From Clostridia bacterium (GTDB taxonomy: Bacteria; Bacillota; DSM-521; Neomoorellales; SLTJ01): 64,000 bases of DNA. Positions 33,427 to 42,033 of the stretch are shown here, piece after piece. The notes under the pieces were generated by a model. The model was not told where the DNA came from. It was given only the letters and a program-made list of their open reading frames with translations, and searched no databases. The first letter of the stretch is position 1. Each line of letters starts with the position of its first letter. The stretch lies in NCBI GenBank assembly GCA_024653205.1, contig JANLFO010000005.1, forward strand, positions 1 to 64,000, given 5' to 3'. The translations under genes were made by a program, and so were the position numbers.

Positions 33427-33541
33427 CCAGAGTCTCGGTCCGGGCAGTTCGGGTTTCACGGACTAACTAAAGCGTGCGGGCTTTGAACTCGACGAAAGCC
33501 AAGCTGGACGGCCGGAAACGCCGCTCCCTTCGTGCCGGCGG

Positions 33542-35431
33542 TCAGTGCCAGGCCAGGAAGTCCACGATGCCCTCTACCAGGGCCCGCGCGGCCAGACTCC
33601 GGAAGGCGGGGTCAGCCAGGAGCTGCTCTTCATAGGGGTTGGAAATAAAGGCGAGTTCCACCAGCGCCGAGGGCATCTCCGTAGCGCGCAGGACGGCGAA
33701 GTTGGCCTGGCGCACCCCCTTATCGGGCAGGCCGAGCCGGGCCACCAGTGCCTGCTGCAGGGCAAAGGCCAAGGAGCGCCGCGCCTCGCGCTGGTACTCC
33801 AGGTAGGTGGGCACGTAATAGTAGGTTGAGGTACCGGCCAGCGAACTAGAGGTAGAAGAGTTGGCGTGAATGCTGACGTAAACCTGGGCCCCTTCCTGGT
33901 TGGCCCGGCTGGCCCGGTCGTAGAGGCTTAAGGCGGTGGTTTCGCCGCTGCGGGTGAGCACCACCCGGGCCCCCTTCTCCTCCAGCAGGGCCTTGGCCTC
34001 CAGGGCCACGGCCAGCACCACGTCCCGCTCTTTGAGGCCGCTGGGGCCCACCGCTCCCGGATCCGAGCCCCAGGTCTGCACGCTGCCGTGGCCGGGGTCC
34101 AGGGCCACCACCCGGCCGGCCAGGTTTACCGGCCCCACGGCCAGCACCAGTTCGCCGGCGTCGGGGTCGAAGCTGACCACCCGCCAGGTGACGCCCTTTT
34201 CGCGCAGCTCGAATACCAGCCGTGCGGTAGTCTCCGTGAACTGGCCGGTGCGGAGCCTCGCCACCGGCCCCTCGGGCAGGTCTTCCTGACGGTCCGCCCA
34301 TTCGGAGGCCAGCACCGCCGGCGCCAGGTCAAGATAGAGCCGGTCGGGGCTGGTGAGCCGGCCCGGGTACCATACCGGCCGGCCGACAAGCGTAAGCCGC
34401 ACCACCAGCTGCCCTTCCTCCAGGGACCAGGAAAGGTCCCGAATGGTGGTCGGCTCTCCCTGCCCTTCCGGGAGGGGGGTTTCCGGTTCGCCCTCCGCCG
34501 GCGGCTCTTCTCCGGGTTCCTCACTGCGGGAGCCGCCGTCGGCAACCCGAACCGCTACCAGCCATCCGGCGATCCAGGCCTTCTGGTCGCCGTAGGCTAC
34601 CTGGTACCAGGAACCGTACTGCCCCAAAACTTCAAACCGCGCGCCCCGGTTGACCCGGCCCAGGATGGGATAGTCCGTACCGGGACCGGCCCGGAGTCTC
34701 ACCCCGTCGGCGGTAACCACTGCCACCCGCTGGAGGGCCTCCTCCTGCGCCGGGGCCTGGGTTGCGGCCACCAGCCAGCCGGCCACCCAGCCCGTGCTTC
34801 CGGAGGGCAGTACCACCAGGTACCAGTCTCCGCGCCGCTCCAGGGTGGGGAGTTTGGTGCCCAGAGTCACCTGGGCCACCCGGGCGTAGTTGGTGCCCGG
34901 GCCCGAGCGCACGTTTACCACGCGCTCCTTGACTTCCACCCAGCCGGGGAGGCCTTGCCCGCTCCCGCCACGGGAAAGGTAGACGGTGCGGCCGGCCGCG
35001 TCCCACCCGACCGTCAGGCCCAGGTTCTCGGCCACGAAACGCAGGGGCACCAGGGTGCGGCCGCTCCAGATCGCCGGGGCCGTATCCAGGCTCACTTCTC
35101 GTCCGGCCACCACCGCCCGGCGCTGGCCGATCCATAGCCGGATTTCGGTGCCGCCGTTCCTTACCGTGACCTGCCGGGCCGAGGCCTGCCACTCAACCGT
35201 GTAGCCCAGCTCTTCGGCCACCACCCGCACCGGAACCAGGGTGCGGCCGTTCTGGTCTATGTAGCCCTTGGAGCTCAGGAGCCGGCCCTCCAGCCGCAGG
35301 CTCACCTCCGGCGCGGAGGAAGAACTCTGAGCCCACGCGGTGCCGGCTGCCAGACAGAAAATCCAGGTTACGACCAAAACCGTCCAAAACCGGCTTTTCA
35401 GAAGCCGGCCGATCGAGCGCCGGAAAGGCAC
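33542..35431 (-). CDS. N-acetylmuramoyl-L-alanine amidase with stalk, SH3 and AMIN domains
   Basis: A 629-residue exported cell-wall amidase. Order: signal peptide (1-34), two copper-amine-oxidase-N stalk repeats (about 44-155, NGRTLVPVRVVAEELGY and SGRTLVPLRFVAENLGL), two bacterial SH3 domains (about 165-228 and 238-295), an acidic linker, an AMIN domain (about 330-430) and Amidase_3 (about 440-628). The zinc and catalytic residues are seen in VALDPGHGS, LKERDVVLAV, YVSIHANSS and ALVELAFISN. It cleaves peptide stems from glycan, likely in daughter-cell or spore-cortex processing. Downstream of gerMN, 206 bases apart. Confidence 0.94.
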   Translation of the reverse strand: MPFRRSIGRLLKSRFWTVLVVTWIFCLAAGTAWAQSSSSAPEVSLRLEGRLLSSKGYIDQNGRTLVPVRVVAEELGYTVEWQASARQVTVRNGGTEIRLWIGQRRAVVAGREVSLDTAPAIWSGRTLVPLRFVAENLGLTVGWDAAGRTVYLSRGGSGQGLPGWVEVKERVVNVRSGPGTNYARVAQVTLGTKLPTLERRGDWYLVVLPSGSTGWVAGWLVAATQAPAQEEALQRVAVVTADGVRLRAGPGTDYPILGRVNRGARFEVLGQYGSWYQVAYGDQKAWIAGWLVAVRVADGGSRSEEPGEEPPAEGEPETPLPEGQGEPTTIRDLSWSLEEGQLVVRLTLVGRPVWYPGRLTSPDRLYLDLAPAVLASEWADRQEDLPEGPVARLRTGQFTETTARLVFELREKGVTWRVVSFDPDAGELVLAVGPVNLAGRVVALDPGHGSVQTWGSDPGAVGPSGLKERDVVLAVALEAKALLEEKGARVVLTRSGETTALSLYDRASRANQEGAQVYVSIHANSSTSSSLAGTSTYYYVPTYLEYQREARRSLAFALQQALVARLGLPDKGVRQANFAVLRATEMPSALVELAFISNPYEEQLLADPAFRSLAARALVEGIVDFLAWH

Positions 35432-35464
35432 GAACCCACCCCCGCCCCCGGATTACCTGCGGGT

Positions 35465-35535
35465 CCCAGGGTTATCTACCGGCAGATCCGGTTCCTCCAC
35501 CGCCGGTGAAACCAGGCTGCCGGCAGAACTTCTAA
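35465..35535. repeat. Possible internally deleted MITE-like remnant
   Basis: CCGGCAGATCCGGTTCC and, 12 bases on, GTGAAACCAGGCTGCCGG form an inverted repeat resembling the inner arms of the dispersed element with no core. The assignment is tentative because the match is short. Confidence 0.35.
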
Positions 35536-35637
35536 CCCGGGTCGACAACAGCTTGTCTGCTGCTGTCTCGGCAAGAAGATAGTTCTCGAAACTTGTCCGA
35601 TATCCTCTTGCCAAATAGTGGCAGGGGTGGGCCGACT

Positions 35638-36258
35638 TTATTTGGGCAGGATAAGGCCCTCGTTCCGGGCCAGCGCCTCACGGATGTCCAGGTGGCCGGC
35701 GAGGGTCTGCTGGTACTGGCCGTCCACCAGGATCTGCACCTTCTTCACGGTGGGAAACTGGGTCAGGGTATTGACTATGGAGTAGACGGTCAGCATCTCT
35801 CCCATGGTGCCCCCCTGGTGGTTGGCCACCAGTTCCTTGCTGAAGTCCACGATGGCCAGGCCGTCCGGCTTGATGTTGATGTCCCGCAGCACCGTACCCA
35901 CCGGCACCGTAGGCAGGAGGTCGCTCTGGGCGTCGGGGCCCAGGATCAGTTCCTGCAGGGTGGCCCGGGCTATGCCCTGGACCTTGGGGATCTGCCGGGT
36001 CACGGGCACCAGGTACTGACCCGTGGGGTCGGCGAAGTACAGGGTGACGGTGGTGGTCTCGCCGGGGCCGGGCGGCACCTGTTCTGCGGTCTCCGGAGTC
36101 TCCTCGGGAAGGGTGCCTTCCTGCCCTGCCTCGGCGCCCGTACTTTCGCCAGGGGTTTCCTCCGAACCCGATTTCAGCAGTCCGCAACCCCCGGCCCAGA
36201 CCAGGCTGAGTCCCAGGGCCAACACCAGAAGGGTTACCAGCAACCGTTTGCCGCGCAT
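35638..36258 (-). CDS. GerMN-domain lipoprotein
   Basis: A 206-residue lipoprotein: signal ending WAGGC (Cys), an acidic Thr/Glu/Pro linker, then a GerMN domain (about residues 70-200) with TVTLYFADPTGQYLVPVTR and LDIREALARNEGL. GerM-type proteins function in sporulation and germination, probably at the forespore membrane or cortex. The start is ATG 36258, 6 bases after GGAGGT; a TTG directly upstream is less likely. The ribosome site lies in one arm of a 12-base perfect hairpin (36265-36310), so translation may be controlled. Confidence 0.9.
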   Translation of the reverse strand: MRGKRLLVTLLVLALGLSLVWAGGCGLLKSGSEETPGESTGAEAGQEGTLPEETPETAEQVPPGPGETTTVTLYFADPTGQYLVPVTRQIPKVQGIARATLQELILGPDAQSDLLPTVPVGTVLRDINIKPDGLAIVDFSKELVANHQGGTMGEMLTVYSIVNTLTQFPTVKKVQILVDGQYQQTLAGHLDIREALARNEGLILPK

Positions 36259-36264
36259 CAAGAA

Positions 36265-36310
36265 ACCTCCTTCCGGATAGTCTTACCCATAGTTATGGCC
36301 GGAAGGAGGT
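36265..36310 (-). promoter_or_regulatory. Leader hairpin hiding the gerMN ribosome site
   Basis: ACCTCCTTCCGG (36265-36276) and CCGGAAGGAGGT (36299-36310) are perfectly complementary. On the message the second arm contains the GGAGGT used for gerMN. The loop of 22 bases itself includes CCATAACTATGG, another small inverted repeat. There is no T-run, so it is not a simple terminator for hisC. Confidence 0.6.
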
Positions 36311-36395
36311 AAATATTACTAATAGCCGGTGCCGGCGCTCCGGATACCCGGGAAAGCCAGCGGCATTGCCCTTCGAAAGGCGAGGATGCCTCCGG

Positions 36396-37493
36396 CTAGA
36401 CCCGGTCCAGGACCCGCCCCAGCGCCTCGATAAAGCGGCGGTTCTGCTCCGCGGTGCCGACGGTGACCCGCACGCAGGTGGGCAGGTCGAAGATGTCCGC
36501 CGGCCTGACTATGACCCCTTCTTTCAGCAGTTCGTGGAAGACCCGGCGGCAGTCCCTGCCCACGTCCACCAGAATGAAGTTGGCCTGGGTGGGCTCGTAC
36601 CTGAGACCCATGGCCTCCAGGGCCCGGTAAAGGTACTCCCTTCCCTCCCACACGATTTTTTGGGTCTTTTCCACGTGCTCTTGATCGTCCAGGGCGGCCA
36701 GGGCCGCCACCTGGGCCAGGGAGTTTACGTTAAAGGGGTCGCGCACCCGGTTGAGCCAGCCGATCAGCTCCGGGTGGGCGATGCCGTAGCCCACCCGCAG
36801 GCCGGCCAGGCCGTAGGCCTTGGAGAAGGTGCGCAGCACGATCAGGTTCCTGCGGCCCGAGCGGATGTGGGGCAGCAAGTCGGGGAAGTCCGGTGCCGAG
36901 GCGAACTCCCGGTAGGCCTCGTCGAACACCACCAGCACCCTTTCCGGCACCCGGGCCAGGAGGGCCTCGGCTTCCGCCTGGCCGACCATGGTTCCGGTGG
37001 GGTTGCAGGGGTTAGAGACGAAGATCAGCTTGGTGCGCCCGCTTATCGCTTCTGCCATGCGCTCCAGGTCGTAGCGCAGCCCCCGGCGGGGGACGTATAC
37101 CGGACGCCCGCCCAGGAGGCGGGTTACCAGGGTGTATTCGGTGAAGCTGTGCTCGGCGATGATGACCTCCTCCCCCTCGCGCAGGAAGGCCAGGGGGATC
37201 ACCTTGAGCAGCTCGTCCGCGCCGTTACCCAGGATAAGGTTCTCCGGGGCGAGCTCCAGCCGTTCGGCCAGGGCGTGCCGCAGCCGGCGGCCGGACCCTT
37301 CGGGATAGTAGAAGATGTCCGGGAGGGCTTCTGCCACGGCCCGGAGTGCCCGGGGCGAAGGTCCCAGGGGATTCTCGTTGGAGGCCATCTTGACCACGTC
37401 GGTAAGCCCCAGCTCCCGCTGCACTTCCTCTATCGGTTTGCCGGGCTCGTAGGGCTTAATGGCGGCTACGCAGGATCGAACCAGGTCTTGCAT
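36396..37493 (-). CDS. hisC: Histidinol-phosphate aminotransferase
   Basis: A 365-residue class I/II PLP aminotransferase. Features: MASNENPLGPSPRAL, YYPEGSGRRLRHALAE, FVSNPCNPTGTMV, VVFDEAYREFA, and the PLP lysine in LRTFSKAYGLAGLRVGYG. HisC converts imidazole-acetol phosphate to histidinol phosphate; such stand-alone enzymes can also handle aromatic amino acids. No other his gene is nearby; it lies 28 bases after spoVR, which is an unusual partner. The start is ATG 37493; GTG 37505 is an alternative. Confidence 0.9.
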   Translation of the reverse strand: MQDLVRSCVAAIKPYEPGKPIEEVQRELGLTDVVKMASNENPLGPSPRALRAVAEALPDIFYYPEGSGRRLRHALAERLELAPENLILGNGADELLKVIPLAFLREGEEVIIAEHSFTEYTLVTRLLGGRPVYVPRRGLRYDLERMAEAISGRTKLIFVSNPCNPTGTMVGQAEAEALLARVPERVLVVFDEAYREFASAPDFPDLLPHIRSGRRNLIVLRTFSKAYGLAGLRVGYGIAHPELIGWLNRVRDPFNVNSLAQVAALAALDDQEHVEKTQKIVWEGREYLYRALEAMGLRYEPTQANFILVDVGRDCRRVFHELLKEGVIVRPADIFDLPTCVRVTVGTAEQNRRFIEALGRVLDRV

Positions 37494-37521
37494 CGTCTCC
37501 GTCACTCCCGCCGCGCGCAGA

Positions 37522-38787
37522 TTATATGGGGTGGTAGTTCCACGCTTCTCCGCCTTTTCCTGCCGGCCGCTCCCCGCGGACGAGGGCGACCTCAAGTTTA
37601 TCCCCGTCGTACGTGTATACCACCCTCCCCTCCGGGGCCACGGTCTCCAGGTGCACCGGCCGGCCCCACAGGAGGCGGAGGTGCCGGAGCGCGCGCTCCA
37701 CGCTGCCCGCGGCCAGTACCCGGCCGTCGTAAAGGTGGCGCAGGTACAGCTCTTGCCGGCCCCGGTAGTCCGCGTCCGCCACGCTCAGGCGGGGAATCCC
37801 ACCGCCGGCCAGTTCCCGCACCAGCACCCGGCGAACCTCTTCCCACTCCCCGGCCGCAGCGCTTACCACCCAGCGCCCGCCCTCCGCGCGGTAGACGAAG
37901 AGGTCGAGCTCGGCCACCAGTTCCGGAGTGAGGTAGCGCTCTGCCAGCGAGGCGTCGTCCGCCGCTTCCCGCACCCGGAACAGCCCCTCGCGGTCCTCCC
38001 TTTCGGCCACGGTCTCGAAGAGCCTCAGGCCGACCAGGTAGGGGTTGAGCCCCGGCGGCCGGGGGCAGAGCAGCCGGGCCTGGAGGCGGGCCCACTCTAC
38101 AGCTTCTTCCCCGGACAGGGTGAGCCGGCGCATTATCCGGGTGTGCCAGTAGGTGGCCCAGCCTTCGTTGGCCAGGCGGGTCAGGATAAGCGGGCGCAGG
38201 TGAAGACCCTGCCGGCGGGCAAGCTCCACCACCTCCCGCTGCCAGTCGGCCAGGCCCGGCCCGCACCGGGCCACCAGGGCGAGAAGGTCGTCCCGGCCGG
38301 AGGGGTGGACGTGAGGGAGGAGGGCCAGGGCGGCGTCCAGCAGCCTCTCTACCGTACCGGCGCCGTAACGCCGCTCGCAGCGCCGCAGCCAGGCCGCCTG
38401 GGCGGCCAGCACCTCCGGTTTGGGCGCCGGCGGGAAGCGGAAGTGGCGGTTGTGGCGGAAAAAGTCGGCGTGGGCCACGGCGTGGGCCACGGCCGCCAGG
38501 GCCTGAACCCGGGCGGACTCGATGATGTAGGCGGTGGCCGGCCGGGTGGGCAGGATCAGCTCGTAGGTCCGCTCGAAGCGGTAACGGTGGCGCGCCCGCA
38601 GGAGGTAGTACGCCTGGCCGAAACTCCAGTGGGGAAAGGGGAAAAAGAAGCCGCCGGCGGCCGGGGCGGGAAAGGCCTTGGGGGAGACCAGCTCGAACTG
38701 CATCTCCCCGCAGTCCAGTCCCAGTTCGTGCGCCGCCGCCCCCACTTCCTCTACCGCCCGGCGCAGGTGCTCCAGCCCTAGGTCCAT
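37522..38787 (-). CDS. spoVR: SpoVR-family protein
   Basis: A 421-residue SpoVR/YcgB-family protein, recognised by YEVV-like blocks replaced here with FPHWSFGQAYYLLRARHRY, AHADFFRHNRHF (as in family: HVLGHSDFFKNN) and ANEGWATYWHTRIMRRL. The last is the family hallmark. SpoVR takes part in spore cortex formation in Bacillus, and YcgB works with the PrkA kinase system in stress response. The gene overlaps DUF444 by 10 bases, giving the conserved prkA-DUF444-spoVR trio. Start ATG 38787. Confidence 0.92.
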   Translation of the reverse strand: MDLGLEHLRRAVEEVGAAAHELGLDCGEMQFELVSPKAFPAPAAGGFFFPFPHWSFGQAYYLLRARHRYRFERTYELILPTRPATAYIIESARVQALAAVAHAVAHADFFRHNRHFRFPPAPKPEVLAAQAAWLRRCERRYGAGTVERLLDAALALLPHVHPSGRDDLLALVARCGPGLADWQREVVELARRQGLHLRPLILTRLANEGWATYWHTRIMRRLTLSGEEAVEWARLQARLLCPRPPGLNPYLVGLRLFETVAEREDREGLFRVREAADDASLAERYLTPELVAELDLFVYRAEGGRWVVSAAAGEWEEVRRVLVRELAGGGIPRLSVADADYRGRQELYLRHLYDGRVLAAGSVERALRHLRLLWGRPVHLETVAPEGRVVYTYDGDKLEVALVRGERPAGKGGEAWNYHPI

Positions 38788-39893
38788 GCCCTATCCCCGC
38801 CCTCGGGAGCGGACGCCACCCGGGCGAACAGGAACTGCAGGGCCGGGTAGAGGTCGGCCGGCCGGACCAGCCGGAAGGTCACCGGGCCGGGTTCGCCGGT
38901 CACTTTTTGGAGGAGTTGGCCGAGGGTGGGCCGGCCGAACCGGGTTTCCCCCACTTCGCCGTAGGCCACCAGGGCCCCCCGCGCCAGCAGGGCCCGCGCC
39001 AGGGCCAGGCATTCCCGGTTGTCCGAAGGCAGGTTATCGCCGTCGCTCAGGTGCACCACGTACCGGTCCCACTCCCCTCGCGAGTAGCGCCGGTCCAGAA
39101 GCTCCAGGGCCAGGCGGTAGGCCGAGGAACACCGGGTGCCGCCCGAGCCCGCCCGGGCGAAGAATTCCTCCTCCGCCGCCTCCCGGGCCTCGGTATGGTG
39201 GACGATGAACACCGTCTCCAGGCGCGCATAGGCCGAACGCAGAAGGCGCAGGGTCCAGAAGAAGAAGGAGCGGGCCAGGTGTCTCGCCGGCCACCCCATG
39301 GAGCCCGAGCAGTCCAGGAGGGCCAGCACCACCCCCGCCCGGTCCGGATCCGGCCCCTCCCCGGGCCGGCGAAAGCGCAGGTCTGGCCTTTCCAGCGGCC
39401 CCGGGAAGACGAGTCCCAGCCGGGCCCGCCGCCGGCAGTGGGCCGCCAGCGTGCGCCGCCGGTCCAGCCCCCCCTTGGTGCCGGTGAGGGCCAACTCCCA
39501 GGTCCACCCGGCGGCGGTTTCCGGACCCTTCGGGAGCGGGGGCGGAAGGAGGAGTTCTTCCCGCAAGAGGTTCGAGATGTCCTCTACCCCAACCACCTCC
39601 TCGTAGACCTCCTCCCCGGGAAGGGTGCCGGGGCGATCCTCCATCCCCGCCGCTACCGCCCCCAACACCCGGCCCCGGACCGTACCCCCTTCTCCCTGGC
39701 CCACCCGGGGACTACGGTAGGGGTCGTGGACCAGACCCGGGCAGGCGAGCACCGGCAGGGCCACTCCCGCCCCGCTCCCGGGCCTTCCCGCCACCAGGCG
39801 TTCCTCGGCCAGCAGCTCCGGCAGCCTTTCCCGGAGGCTATTCCGCAGGCGCTTCCGAAAGAGACGGCGGGCGGCCTCCGCCGCCGGGCCCAT
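38778..39893 (-). CDS. yhbH: DUF444 (YeaH/YhbH) von Willebrand A-domain protein
   Basis: A protein of about 371 residues. The C-terminal two-thirds is a von Willebrand A-like domain with the MIDAS motif LLDCSGSMG, VHHTEAREAAEEEFFARAGSGGT and VHLSDGDNLPSDNR, typical of DUF444/YeaH/YhbH. Members pair with the PrkA kinase in sporulation and stationary-phase stress. The start is uncertain: ATG 39893 lies within the last 56 bases of prkA, and the frame is open to 39992. No ribosome site clearly decides it. It overlaps spoVR by 10 bases. Confidence 0.88.
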   Translation of the reverse strand: MGPAAEAARRLFRKRLRNSLRERLPELLAEERLVAGRPGSGAGVALPVLACPGLVHDPYRSPRVGQGEGGTVRGRVLGAVAAGMEDRPGTLPGEEVYEEVVGVEDISNLLREELLLPPPLPKGPETAAGWTWELALTGTKGGLDRRRTLAAHCRRRARLGLVFPGPLERPDLRFRRPGEGPDPDRAGVVLALLDCSGSMGWPARHLARSFFFWTLRLLRSAYARLETVFIVHHTEAREAAEEEFFARAGSGGTRCSSAYRLALELLDRRYSRGEWDRYVVHLSDGDNLPSDNRECLALARALLARGALVAYGEVGETRFGRPTLGQLLQKVTGEPGPVTFRLVRPADLYPALQFLFARVASAPEGGDRAWT

Positions 39894-41832
39894 GCCCGGG
39901 GGGGAGCGGCGCACGGTGGGCACCTGCGGGTTCACCCCCCTCCACCTCGCCGGCCGGGGCGGACGCCGCGCAGTGCAGGAGTTCGGCGGCACACACCGGG
40001 CAGTATCCCCGCTCCTCCACCAGCCGCCTTATCACTGCCCGCCCCCCGGCCGCCTCGGCCGGTTCCTCCTGCGCCTGCAGCCGGCCTCCGAGCTCGAACA
40101 GCAGGATTTCCTCTACCGCCTGGCGCATTTCCGGATGCTGCCGGTAGTCGAAGCCCTGCCCCTGACCAAAACTGTCCCACCAGCGCAGGAACTCTTCCCG
40201 GAAGGCGCGACGGCCGGCCGGTTCTATTCCCAGGTATGCCTCCAGGCGGCGCAGGAACTCCTCGTCCGCCTCCTGCCCGCCGGCCCGATGGTCCAGGTAG
40301 GCGCGAACCTCATTCACGTACCGTTGAAAGAGGCCGCGGGCTTCGGCCGCAAACTCCTCGGCCAGCACCCGCCCCACCTCCCGGCATGCCTCGCGGTGGT
40401 AGTCCTCCCGGGCCAGGCCTAGGAGGTCCAGGAGGCGCTCCCTTTCCGGTCCCGAAGGCCCCGGGTACGACCTCAGCCCCTTCTCCAGGGAATCCAGCAC
40501 CGCCCCGGGCGTGAGGCAGCCCCCCTCCTCCGCCGCCACCACGGCGCTGCCCAGCCGCTCGAAGACCAGGCGCGGGTCCACTCCGCTCATGCCCTCGCGG
40601 GTCGTCTCGACCGCGAGATCTTCCGCCGTCAGAGAACCGGGCTCCGCCGCTCCCTCCTCCCGGTTGTAAAGGCGGAGCTTCTTAAGCAGGTCCGCGTCCG
40701 GCAAGCGGGGGGCCTCCAGCCGCGAGAGCACCGAGAACACTGCCGCCGCCCGCAGGGCCCGGGGGGCAAGGTGCGCCCGGAGATCACCCTGGGAGAGCAG
40801 CCGGTGATAGATCCGCACCTCGGCATCCACGCGCAGGGTATAGGGAAAGGGGAGGACGAACAGCCGCGAGCAGAGGGCCTGATTCCTGGGATCGGCGCGA
40901 AAGCGCCGGTAGTCGGCCTCGTTGGTGTGGCCCACCACCACGGTATCGCAGGAGATGAGGGCGAAGCGGCCGGCCTTGAAGTTGCCTTCCTGGGCCAGGG
41001 AGAGCAGCAGGTAAAGAAAGCGTTCGTCCACCTTCAGCAGTTCCTGGAACTCCATCAGGCCGCGGTTGGCCCTGTTGAGCTCGCCGTCGAAGCAGTAGGC
41101 CCGGGGATCGGATTCCGACCCGTACCGGGTGATGCGGGCGAAGTCCAGGCTTCCGGTAAGTTCGGCCAGGTCCTGGGATTTGGGATCGGAGGGCACGAAG
41201 GTGCCTATGCCGATCCGGTCCGGTTCGGAAATGAAGATGCGCCGCACCGGCATGTCTTCTATCCGGCCGCCGTAGACCTCGCGCAGCATAAGCCGGCAAT
41301 AAGGGCACAGCTCCCCCTCGATCCGGATGCCGCAGCGCCGGAAGAACTCCGGCCGCAGGGAGGCGGGAATGAGGTGAAGCGGCTCCTCGTGCATGGGGCA
41401 GTCCTTCAGGGCATACAGCGCGCCCTCGTCCGTGCGGGAGTATTCCTCCAGGCCCCGCTTGAGCAGGGCCACCAGGGTGGACTTGCCCGAGGCCACCGGC
41501 CCCACCAGCAGGAGGATGCGCCGCCGCGCGTCTAGCCCCCGGGCGGCGGGCCGGAGGTACTCCTCCACCAGCCGCTCCAGCGCGGCCTCTACCCCGAAGA
41601 GGCTGTCGGCGAAAAAGGCGTAGCGCTTCCCCTGGGGAGTGCTCTCCACCCCCGCCCGCACGATCATGTCGTACATACGGGTGTGGGCGCTGCGGGCCAG
41701 CCGCGGATCGGCCTTTACCAGGGAGAGATAGTCGGCAAAGGTCCCTTCCCAGACGTTTTGCCCCTCCTCTTCTCTCCACCCGACCGGAAATTCCCTCCAG
41801 CTCACCCGGCTCACCTGCCTCACCTGGACCAC
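39838..41832 (-). CDS. prkA: PrkA serine protein kinase / AAA protein
   Basis: A 664-residue PrkA: N-terminal AAA core with Walker A GPVASGKS (111-118), the CPMHEEPLHLIP loop, GELCPYCRLML, GNFKAGRFALISCDTVVVGHTNE, and a C-terminal kinase-like and zinc-ribbon region ending with RGYCPVCAAELL. Its usual length is about 630; the extra 30 residues (Gly/Pro-rich) come from reading into the DUF444 gene start. PrkA supports sporulation in Bacillus and YeaG the nitrogen-starvation response in enterics. It is the first gene of the prkA-DUF444-spoVR run. Start GTG/ATG at 41832. Confidence 0.94.
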   Translation of the reverse strand: MVQVRQVSRVSWREFPVGWREEEGQNVWEGTFADYLSLVKADPRLARSAHTRMYDMIVRAGVESTPQGKRYAFFADSLFGVEAALERLVEEYLRPAARGLDARRRILLLVGPVASGKSTLVALLKRGLEEYSRTDEGALYALKDCPMHEEPLHLIPASLRPEFFRRCGIRIEGELCPYCRLMLREVYGGRIEDMPVRRIFISEPDRIGIGTFVPSDPKSQDLAELTGSLDFARITRYGSESDPRAYCFDGELNRANRGLMEFQELLKVDERFLYLLLSLAQEGNFKAGRFALISCDTVVVGHTNEADYRRFRADPRNQALCSRLFVLPFPYTLRVDAEVRIYHRLLSQGDLRAHLAPRALRAAAVFSVLSRLEAPRLPDADLLKKLRLYNREEGAAEPGSLTAEDLAVETTREGMSGVDPRLVFERLGSAVVAAEEGGCLTPGAVLDSLEKGLRSYPGPSGPERERLLDLLGLAREDYHREACREVGRVLAEEFAAEARGLFQRYVNEVRAYLDHRAGGQEADEEFLRRLEAYLGIEPAGRRAFREEFLRWWDSFGQGQGFDYRQHPEMRQAVEEILLFELGGRLQAQEEPAEAAGGRAVIRRLVEERGYCPVCAAELLHCAASAPAGEVEGGEPAGAHRAPLPPGHGPGGGGRPPSLSEAPAE

Positions 41833-41953
41833 CTCCCCTGCTCTCGTTGTGGCGGCCCGGGCCCGCTCCGTCTAAGGTGTATGAAGGTGGAAGGAGAAAC
41901 ATAAATACCAATGCTTTACAGCCACAGCCCCCAAAACCAAAGCTTTACAGGCT

Positions 41954-41982
41954 TTGTTTTTGCGCTATTCTGGTGTTATAAT
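41954..41982 (+). promoter_or_regulatory. Promoter of the cupin PGI gene
   Basis: TTGTTT (41954-41959), 17 bases, TATAAT (41977-41982). The start of transcription would fall near 41990, leaving a leader of about 45 bases that ends in GGGAGGAGG before ATG 42034. Two GCTTTACAG direct repeats lie just upstream (near 41909 and 41942), one inside the palindrome CAAAGCTTTACAGGCTTTG; they could bind a regulator. Confidence 0.72.
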
Positions 41983-42033
41983 GGTGGTGCGCGCCGGCTC
42001 CGCGGCGCCAAACCTTTGGGAGGAGGTTAACTC

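Noticed and set aside
36265-36310. Intrinsic terminator for hisC
   Set aside because: The stem is strong but no T-run follows; it overlaps the gerMN ribosome site, which explains it better.
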